Source of the DNA: Rhizobium johnstonii 3841
GTDB lineage: Bacteria > Pseudomonadota > Alphaproteobacteria > Rhizobiales > Rhizobiaceae
DNA: 64,000 nt
Direction of reading: 5' to 3'
Assembly: GCF_000009265.1 (NCBI RefSeq)
Contig: NC_008380.1
Location: forward strand, 2,795,501-2,859,500
A program made the translations under genes and the position numbers. The notes beneath the pieces are model-generated. The model had not been told where the DNA came from. It did no database searches and worked only from the letters and a program-made list of their open reading frames with translations. Positions 57,955-64,000 of the stretch are shown piece by piece (positions within the stretch are counted from its first letter, which is position 1; the number at the start of each line of letters is the position of its first letter).

Positions 57955-58167
57955 ATGGATCAAACTCTCTTCAGCAACCTGTGCAAGGCTGGCAAATTCA
58001 AGGAAGCGCTCGGCCTCGCCATTCAGGGCCACGAGGACGAAAAATACACGCCGAGCCGTTTCTCGATCGACAAGAAGACGCGACTGCCGATCTTCTACCG
58101 CGGCAACAAGCGCGTGGAGCCGGATGAAGAGGGTGTGTGGCAACTTGCAAAGAACCCGAACCCATAG
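57955..58167 (+). CDS. Small conserved-looking hypothetical protein
   Basis: 70 residues from ATG 57955, which has GGAG six bases upstream; ATG 57940 is an alternative. Highly charged and rich in Lys and Asp/Glu: CKAGKFKEALGLAIQGHEDEKYTPSRFSIDKKTRLPIFYRGNKR. Codon use is that of a real gene and the surrounding frames are not open. No known domain is recognised. It lies alone between gor and acyP, downstream of tandem repeats. Confidence 0.55.
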   Translation: MDQTLFSNLCKAGKFKEALGLAIQGHEDEKYTPSRFSIDKKTRLPIFYRGNKRVEPDEEGVWQLAKNPNP

Positions 58168-58224
58168 GGGCTGAGTTGCGGCGCATATGCGATGCCAATT
58201 GCATCTGCTTAGCGATTAGCGCTG

Positions 58225-58509
58225 TCAGCGGGTAATGCGGAAATCCGTCGGGTTCTTCTCAAGCTGGGTTGCTTCCGTCTCGACGCTCGAAACCGACGCC
58301 CCCGAAGGCCCGCGCCTGAAACGCTCGATCATCGTCGAGATGGCGCTGTCGGGTCCTGCGATCACAGCGACGACGGCCCCGTCCTCTTCATTGCGAACCC
58401 ACCCCGTCAAACCGAGCCGTACGGCCTCATCGCGCGTCCAATAGCGAAAACCGACACCCTGGACCTTGCCGGATATCCGCACTCGGACAGCCTTATCATG
58501 ATCGAACAT
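58225..58509 (-). CDS. acyP: Acylphosphatase
   Basis: 94 residues from ATG 58509, the family length; the frame to 58554 would add an unneeded tail. Signature [26 protein letters not shown] contains the catalytic Arg and Asn. It hydrolyses acyl phosphates such as carbamoyl phosphate. It follows the DUF2059 gene on the same strand but a terminator lies between. Confidence 0.92.
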
Positions 58510-58560
58510 GTCTGCGGTCACCTGAAGCCTCGCCGGCGGCATTTGCCCTATCATAACAAA

Positions 58561-58584
58561 AAAGCCCAGACGATGCCGGGCTTT
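58561..58584 (-). terminator. Terminator after the DUF2059 gene
   Basis: On the minus strand, AAAGCCC and GGGCTTT close a short stem over a 10-base loop, followed by more T. It is placed between DUF2059 and acylphosphatase. Confidence 0.75.
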
Positions 58585-58606
58585 CGCAAATTTGATGGGA
58601 CAGGCC

Positions 58607-59170
58607 TTACTGCTGGGCAGCCGGTGCCGGAGCGGGAGCGGTCGGGCTGTCGGTTGCCGGCGGCGGTGCCTTGATGACCTTGGAAAGCTCGACGTTGCTC
58701 TGTTTTTCCAAATCGCGGGAAATGCCCTGCGCCCAGATGTCGGCAGCCTTCGCCGTCTCGCGCGAGGCGACCGGGCCGTCGCGCAGCAGCTTCTTGCCGA
58801 CGTCGGAATTATAGAAGTCGGCGATCGCCTTCAGCTCGTCGACGGTGAAGGTCTTGGCATAGGTGAGTGCCGCCTCCTTCTCCAGATCGCCGCGGCGCGG
58901 CGCCAGCGCCAGCGCCTGCGCGTCGACTGTCGACGAAATGATGTCCTGGTAGTTCGGCGAATCCTGGATCAGCCCGGCCTTCAGGCGCTCGGCGAGACCA
59001 GGCAGGATGTTGTCGAACTGGGCAGTGGCGCCAATGGCGTCGATCGCCGCGCGAGACGCCTTCAGTTGCTCCTCGGAGACCTCCTGCGCCTTGACGGCGG
59101 AGCCGAAGGCAAGCCCGGAAAGAACGACGGTCGCAGCGGCGAGACGGCCAAGACCTGCAATGTTCATCAT
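58607..59170 (-). CDS. DUF2059 secreted protein
   Basis: 187 residues. Signal peptide ([25 protein letters not shown]) then a helical DUF2059 region: [29 protein letters not shown] and [25 protein letters not shown]. The tail is Pro/Ala rich. It should be periplasmic; no function is known for the family. It lies 15 bases after rpiA, so the two are likely one operon. Confidence 0.87.
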
Positions 59171-59185
59171 GAGTATATGCTCCTG

Positions 59186-59884
59186 TTATCTGTTTGCCTG
59201 CAGCGTGCGCGCACCCGCAGGACCGGCAATGATCGCAAGTGCCGCCATATTGATAAAGAGCCCGTGTTCAACGACGCCGGGTATGGAATTCAGCTCGCTC
59301 GAAAGCGCCTCTGCATCAGGAATGCGGCCAAAAGATGCATCGATGATGTGATGGCCGCCATCCGTGGTAAACTCTCCGTCACCCGACTGGCGCAGATCGA
59401 GTTCACCGGAAAGACCTAGCCGGGCCGCGACCTTTTCGATCGCGATCCGCGTCGAGACGAGCCCGAACGGATTGACCTCGATCGGCAGCGCGAAAGCGCC
59501 GAGCGTTTCCACCAGCTTGCTCTCGTCGGCAATGACGATCATTCGCTCGGAGGCGGCCGCGACGATTTTTTCGCGCAACAGCGCGCCGCCGCCGCCCTTG
59601 ATCAGCCTGAGCGCCTGATCGACCTCGTCGGCGCCATCGATCGTCAGGTCGAGTGCCGGCAGTTCGTCGAGCGACTTCAGCGGCACGCCGAGTTCGACGC
59701 AGAGCCGCGCGGTTCGTTCGGACGTCGGAACGCCTTCGACCCTGAAGCCGCCCGCGACCTTCTCCGCCAGCAGGCGAACGAATTCTTCCGCCGTGCTGCC
59801 GGTGCCGATCCCGAGACGCATCCCGCTTTCCACATGGGCGAGTGCGGCCTCGGCGGCCTTGATCTTCATTTCGCGGGCATCCAT
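59186..59884 (-). CDS. rpiA: Ribose-5-phosphate isomerase A
   Basis: 232 residues. ATG 59884 follows AGGAG; the frame to 60031 is not coding. Signature: [55 protein letters not shown], with catalytic Glu and Lys in place. It interconverts ribose 5-phosphate and ribulose 5-phosphate. Divergent from gph with about 225 bases between. Confidence 0.95.
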
Positions 59885-60109
59885 GCGCCGCCAGCTCCTG
59901 ATATTGCGTTGGATGTGCTGTTTACACGGCTCGCCTGGCAAACGAAAGTCAAAATCATCACGGAAAATGAAAAGCCGAAACAGAGGCCTGCAGCCTTCCC
60001 GACCATCGCCGGACGTTGCTTTCCGCCGCACGATCGCCTACCTCAGGGACGATCCATCGTTCCCTAGGACGATCTATCGCTCCTCAAGACGACCACCGCT
60101 CAAAGAGAC

Positions 60110-60826
60110 ATGCCCTTGACCCCTGTTCCCGCTCGCCCGGCGCTCGTCGTCTTCGATCTCGACGGCACCCTTCTGGATACCCATGTGGATCTGGTCGAGA
60201 GCCTGAACCATACGATCGCGGCCCTTGACCTCGAACCGGTCAGCTATGACGACCTCACCCATCTCGTCGGCCAGGGCGCGCGTGTCATGATCGAGCGCGC
60301 CTGCAGGCTGCGCGGCCATCCGCTCGAAAGCGACGCCTTGCCGCCGCTGGTCGAGCGTTTCGTCGCCCATTATGCCGGCAACATGCCCGGCCGGACCGAA
60401 CCCTATCCCGGCCTGGTCGCCGCGATGGACCGGCTGAAATCTCAGGGTTACCGCCTCGCCGTCTGCACCAACAAGATGGAGAGCCTGGCGCTCGGCCTGC
60501 TCGGCAAGCTCGAACTTACCCGATATTTCGACGCCATCACCGGCGGCGACAGCTTCGAATACCGCAAGCCCGACGCCCGTCACCTCACCGGCACGATCGA
60601 ACGCGCCGGCGGCGACATCACCCGCACCGTGATGATCGGCGACAGCGTCAACGATATCGCCGTGGCGAAGAACGCCGGCGCACCGTCGATCGCCGTGCCT
60701 TTCGGTTATTCCGACGTGCCGGTGAACACGCTTAACCCCGACCGCATCATCACCCATTTCGATGAGTTGACGCCGGAGATGGTGGAAACGCTGTTGCGGG
60801 AATATGCGGAGAAAGTCGCCGTCTGA
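60110..60826 (+). CDS. gph: Phosphoglycolate phosphatase, HAD family
   Basis: 238 residues. HAD motifs: VVFDLDGTLLDTHVDLVESLN, VCTNKM (motif II Thr), Lys in EYRKPDARHLTGTIERAGG, and MIGDSVNDIAVAKNAG. The DTHVDL start and cap size fit Gph, which removes phosphate from 2-phosphoglycolate formed in DNA repair or photorespiration-like reactions. Pairing with rpiA recalls the proximity of these genes in other rhizobia. Confidence 0.88.
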   Translation: MPLTPVPARPALVVFDLDGTLLDTHVDLVESLNHTIAALDLEPVSYDDLTHLVGQGARVMIERACRLRGHPLESDALPPLVERFVAHYAGNMPGRTEPYPGLVAAMDRLKSQGYRLAVCTNKMESLALGLLGKLELTRYFDAITGGDSFEYRKPDARHLTGTIERAGGDITRTVMIGDSVNDIAVAKNAGAPSIAVPFGYSDVPVNTLNPDRIITHFDELTPEMVETLLREYAEKVAV

Positions 60827-60860
60827 GGCTTGGCGATCGGGCGTATGTCTTTGCGATCGC

Positions 60861-61026
60861 GGCCCCCTCATCCGACCCTTCGGGCCACCTTCTCCCAACT
60901 GGGGAGAAGAGGGGAACCAGCGGCACGGCTGCAACCGCACGAAACGCTTTGATCAGGAGCGAGGCGTCGCGGCAACGTCCCTTCTACCCAGCGGGGAGAA
61001 GATGCCGGCAGGCAGATGAGGGGGCC
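60861..61026. repeat. Intergenic element with 12-bp inverted ends GGCCCCCTCATC / GATGAGGGGGCC
   Basis: Outer arms at 60861-60872 and 61015-61026 match exactly in reverse. Inside are CTTCTCCC...GGGGAGAAG pairs. This composition is typical of abundant rhizobial intergenic elements. It fills most of the 302-base gap between gph and the L,D-transpeptidase gene. Confidence 0.75.
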
Positions 61027-61080
61027 ACACAGCACGCCCTCTCCTCTTACTTCTTGCACGCAACACCCCAAAAACAAAAA

Positions 61081-61101
61081 CGGGCGGCCCAAAGACCGCC
61101 C
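61081..61101 (-). terminator. Terminator of the L,D-transpeptidase gene
   Basis: On the minus strand GGGCGG and CCGCCC enclose an 8-base loop, followed by CGTTTTTGTTTTTGG. Strong T tract. Confidence 0.85.
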
Positions 61102-61128
61102 GCCAGCATTACTAATCAGAGCTGATTA

Positions 61129-63042
61129 TCAGATCTGCGCGCCCCGCGCCTTGCTCGTCGCGTCAAAGGCCTTGTCGACATAACCGTCGCGGCCGTAGAC
61201 GTCGTCGAAATATTCCACCACGCCGTCCTTGTTCGGCCAGGCGGTGAAGTAGGAGACGTAGACCGGGATCTTCTGCGGCACGCGCACCGCATGGTTCTGG
61301 CCGCTCGCGATCTGCTTGGCGATGTCGTCGACCGTCGTGCCGAGCACGGCAGCCGCCATCGCCCGCGGATCGGCAAGGCGCACGCAACCGTGGCTGAGAG
61401 CCCGCATGTCGCGCTTGAAGAAGCTCTTCGACGGCGTGTCGTGCATGTAGATCGCGTGGCTGTTCGGGAACAGGATCTTCAGTTCGCCGAGTGCATTGTC
61501 GCTGCTTGGCGGCTGGCGCACCGAAACATTATTGGTCGAGCCGTACCAGTCGACGCTCGACGAGGCGACGGCGTGGCCGTTCACCTCGACCTCATAACCG
61601 AGCTGGTCGAGATAGTTCGGATCCGAGCGCAGCTTCGGCAGCATCTCGTTGATGATGATCGACTGCGGCACGCCCCAGAAAGGGTTGAACTCGACCGTCT
61701 CGATTTCGTCGTCGAAGAAATAGGTCTGGTTGTTCTTGCCGCCGACCACCACGCGCATCGACAGCTGTTCCTTGCCGTCATTGTGGTAGTAGACCATGTA
61801 GGCCGGCTGGTTGATCATGACGTAGCGGGAACCGAGATCCTCCGGCAGCCAGCGCGCCTGTTCCATGGCGACGACGAGCTTGTCGATCTTCGAGGCATTG
61901 GTATCGCCGCCGGTCATGGCGCGCACCGTCGCCTGGCCGATGACGCCATCGGGCTTCAGCCCACGCTCTTTCTGGAAATCCTCGACCAGCGAAACGATGT
62001 CGGGCGAATAGTCGATGCTGCCGGCGTAAGCAGCAAGCGTTGCCGCATGATCGGTATTCAGCGTTTCGGAGCCGTGCTTGCCGATCGCCTTGACGATATT
62101 GGCGATCTCCGGCGAGCTGTCGCCAGGCCTCAGCAGCCTGTCGAGCGAAACGACGATTCGCTCCTCATTGCCGCCGTCGGCGGCGCGAAGCTTGGCAAGC
62201 TCCGCCTTCAGCGCCTGGAATTGCGGACTATCCGGCGAGCGGCTGGCGATGTAGGCGCCGACATCGGGGCTCATGCGGGAAAGCTTCAGCACCGGGGCCA
62301 GATTGACCACCTTGCGCTGGAAGTCGTGATAGCCGGAGATCTTGTTCGGATCGATGCGGCCGCGCACCGTGTCCTGCACGAAGGCGAGCACCTTGGCGGA
62401 GAGATCGAGCTCGAACTGTGTCAGCGCCCGGTCGCGGAAGGCGGGATCGGGATTGGCCGGGTCGATATCAGGCGTCTGGACGGCGTAATCCGCCGGGTCG
62501 AGGCCAACGAAGGACGCATCGGCAAGTACCAGCATCGCCGACTTGGCGCGGTCGTTGATCTGGTTGCCCTCGACCCAGACGAGCGGATTGCGGCTGTCGC
62601 CGTAATAGGCTTCGAGCGCCTTTGCGACGTCGGCATTGGCGCGCACCTTGGCCTGCGCCAGGAAACGGCGCTGCACAGCCGGCTCGGCGCTGGCATCACC
62701 GCTGCCCGAAACATCGGCGACCGCGCCGGTGACGACGGGATCGGCAAACCTGCCGGTATCGACGAACTGCAGCGTCTCGGTTTTGTAGGTATAATAACGC
62801 GGACCGCTCACCTTCGGCAGCGGCGCTTCCGGATCGAGCCCGCCGAGCGAGCCACCGACGCCGCTGCGCGAACCCACACGGCCGGGCGGCATCTGGTCCA
62901 TGAAAATGGTGCTCTGCGTCCGCTGCCTGTCGCCGCGCAGCATATCCATCAATGTATAAGCATGCGCGGGTACGGCACTCATCACTGCCACGCCGCAGGA
63001 AATTGCCAATGCGGATGCCGCGCTTTTCAAAACGAACGTCAT
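61129..63042 (-). CDS. L,D-transpeptidase, YcbB-like
   Basis: 637 residues with a signal peptide (SAASALAISCGVAVMSAVPAHA). Central region: a peptidoglycan-binding-like helical domain containing DFQKERGLKPDGVIGQATVRAM (about 380-405). C-terminal YkuD catalytic domain: IYMHDTPSKSFFKRDMRALSHGCVRLADP, with catalytic Cys in SHGCVRL. It makes or modifies 3-3 peptide cross-links in the periplasm, the dominant cross-link at growth poles of Rhizobiales. Size and order match YcbB/LdtD, including the long N-terminal region. Confidence 0.92.
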   Translation of the reverse strand: MTFVLKSAASALAISCGVAVMSAVPAHAYTLMDMLRGDRQRTQSTIFMDQMPPGRVGSRSGVGGSLGGLDPEAPLPKVSGPRYYTYKTETLQFVDTGRFADPVVTGAVADVSGSGDASAEPAVQRRFLAQAKVRANADVAKALEAYYGDSRNPLVWVEGNQINDRAKSAMLVLADASFVGLDPADYAVQTPDIDPANPDPAFRDRALTQFELDLSAKVLAFVQDTVRGRIDPNKISGYHDFQRKVVNLAPVLKLSRMSPDVGAYIASRSPDSPQFQALKAELAKLRAADGGNEERIVVSLDRLLRPGDSSPEIANIVKAIGKHGSETLNTDHAATLAAYAGSIDYSPDIVSLVEDFQKERGLKPDGVIGQATVRAMTGGDTNASKIDKLVVAMEQARWLPEDLGSRYVMINQPAYMVYYHNDGKEQLSMRVVVGGKNNQTYFFDDEIETVEFNPFWGVPQSIIINEMLPKLRSDPNYLDQLGYEVEVNGHAVASSSVDWYGSTNNVSVRQPPSSDNALGELKILFPNSHAIYMHDTPSKSFFKRDMRALSHGCVRLADPRAMAAAVLGTTVDDIAKQIASGQNHAVRVPQKIPVYVSYFTAWPNKDGVVEYFDDVYGRDGYVDKAFDATSKARGAQI

Positions 63043-63464
63043 ATATCTTCCAGTCCCGGTGTCATGCTGTTCTTGTCACGAGCGCAAGGCTCAAGCTCAA
63101 ATCCCGCGAAACTCAAGCAGCGTAGGGCCTCATTGATCAGAAACCGGCCTGCGCCGCCAGCGCCGGCGGACTCAATTTTGTGTGACGGAGATCCTGCACG
63201 GCGCCGCCCAGCAGTTCACACAAAATTATGAAATTATTAGTTAATTTTTTACCGAATTTTCGCCGCCAGGCCAGTCCGGCGAAAACGCCCGGACGCATAA
63301 AATTTCCAAAGTGGCTTAAAAGGCACGCCGAAAAGCCAGCGCAAACATGACTTCCGATTTCAATATTTCGCGCGGCGTCCAGTTTTCTTGTCGGACTTTC
63401 CAACCTATAAGACCTCATCTTTGGAAAATGCCCTAAAACAGCATGTAAAGGGAAGGCAAGGCTG
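63043..63464. other. Intergenic region between the transpeptidase and fumC
   Basis: 422 bases with a clearly AT-rich patch at about 63215-63260 (AAATTATTAGTTAATTTTTT) that probably serves promoters of both divergent genes. No gene, repeat or RNA was recognised, and frames here are shadows. Confidence 0.5.
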
Positions 63465-64000
63465 ATGACTGCAACCCGCACCGAAACCGATACTTTTGGC
63501 CAGATCGAGGTCGCCGCCGACCGATATTGGGGCGCCCAGGCCGAGCGTTCGCTCGGCAATTTCAAGATCGGCTGGGAAAAACAGCCGCTGTCGATCGTGC
63601 GTGCGCTCGGTATCGTCAAGCAGGCCGCCGCCCGCGCCAACATGTCGCTCGACCAACTCGATCCTGCCCTCGGCAAAGCGATCGTCGAGGCTGCCCAGGA
63701 AGTGGTCGACGGCAAGCTGAACGACCATTTCCCGCTTGTGGTCTGGCAGACCGGTTCTGGCACACAGTCGAACATGAACGCCAATGAAGTGATCTCCAAT
63801 CGTGCGATAGAAATGCTCGGCGGCGTCATGGGTTCCAAGAAGCCGGTGCATCCGAACGATCACGTCAATATGAGCCAGTCGTCGAACGACACCTATCCGA
63901 CGGCCATGCACATTGCCTGCGCCGAGCAGATCGCCCATCACCTGCTGCCGGCCCTGAAGCACCTGCATGCCGCGCTCGACATGAAGGTCACAGAATTCAG
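63465..64000 (+). CDS. fumC: Fumarate hydratase class II, 5' part
   Basis: The first 178 codons are open to the window edge, so the gene is cut by the window, not broken. ATG 63465 follows GGGAAGG. Sequence runs [25 protein letters not shown], then [23 protein letters not shown], and [22 protein letters not shown], which are fumarase/aspartase superfamily motifs (substrate A- and B-site residues). It converts fumarate to malate, complementing the malic enzyme in the window in dicarboxylate metabolism. Confidence 0.94.
   Translation, partial: MTATRTETDTFGQIEVAADRYWGAQAERSLGNFKIGWEKQPLSIVRALGIVKQAAARANMSLDQLDPALGKAIVEAAQEVVDGKLNDHFPLVVWQTGSGTQSNMNANEVISNRAIEMLGGVMGSKKPVHPNDHVNMSQSSNDTYPTAMHIACAEQIAHHLLPALKHLHAALDMKVTEF

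Overview
The window looks like chromosomal DNA of a Rhizobium in the R. etli / R. leguminosarum group. It is GC-rich with strong third-position GC bias, and it carries a Growth Pole Ring (GPR/RgsE) homologue, a malic enzyme with a phosphotransacetylase-like tail, a Mla-type lipid transporter, bluB under a cobalamin riboswitch, and short intergenic repeats of the rhizobial mosaic type. The genus is an inference from gene content. No rRNA or tRNA gene was recognised.

Layout. 0-9.3 kb: a giant membrane-anchored coiled-coil protein (GPR/RgsE-like), an isochorismatase-fold hydrolase and a D-Ala-D-Ala carboxypeptidase. 9.3-19 kb: a GAF-GGDEF-PilZ diguanylate cyclase, a four-gene mla operon, a dipeptide epimerase overlapping an MFS gene, an LpxH-like phosphoesterase, a 23-bp tandem repeat and a histidine phosphatase. 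19-24.2 kb: an RND efflux pair with a divergent TetR regulator, a palindromic operator and a terminator-like leader hairpin. 24.2-32.8 kb: a FAD oxidoreductase, a LysR/reductase divergent pair, malic enzyme, RNase H, a DUF2865 protein and an SDR.

32.85-39.7 kb is an accessory island. A degenerate RIT (recombinases-in-trio) element is bounded by about 85-bp inverted repeats. Its ritA and ritB are fused in frame, its ritC is frameshifted, and it holds two passenger genes (DUF4375 and a nonsense-interrupted DUF2750). Directly beside it lies an IS91-family element with a tyrosine integrase and a Y2 transposase.

39.7-64 kb returns to core-like genes: bluB, a DHA2-type MFS, a chemoreceptor followed by a secreted Cache-like protein, class I DAHP synthase behind an aromatic attenuator, a TolB-like protein, NAD synthase, DUF1003, GFA, an ABC exporter, class II DAHP synthase, a TadG-like VWA protein, glutathione reductase, acylphosphatase, DUF2059, rpiA, gph, an L,D-transpeptidase and the start of fumC.

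Three themes recur. Polar growth and cell wall: GPR, a DD-carboxypeptidase, an LD-transpeptidase and a muropeptide epimerase. Envelope lipids and efflux: Mla, LpxH-like, RND and MsbA-like proteins. Aromatic synthesis: two unrelated DAHP synthases. The strongest regulatory find is upstream of the class I DAHP synthase: a well-spaced promoter whose start site falls on the ATG of a 24-codon leader peptide with consecutive Phe-Tyr-Trp-Tyr codons, followed by competing hairpins and a terminator.
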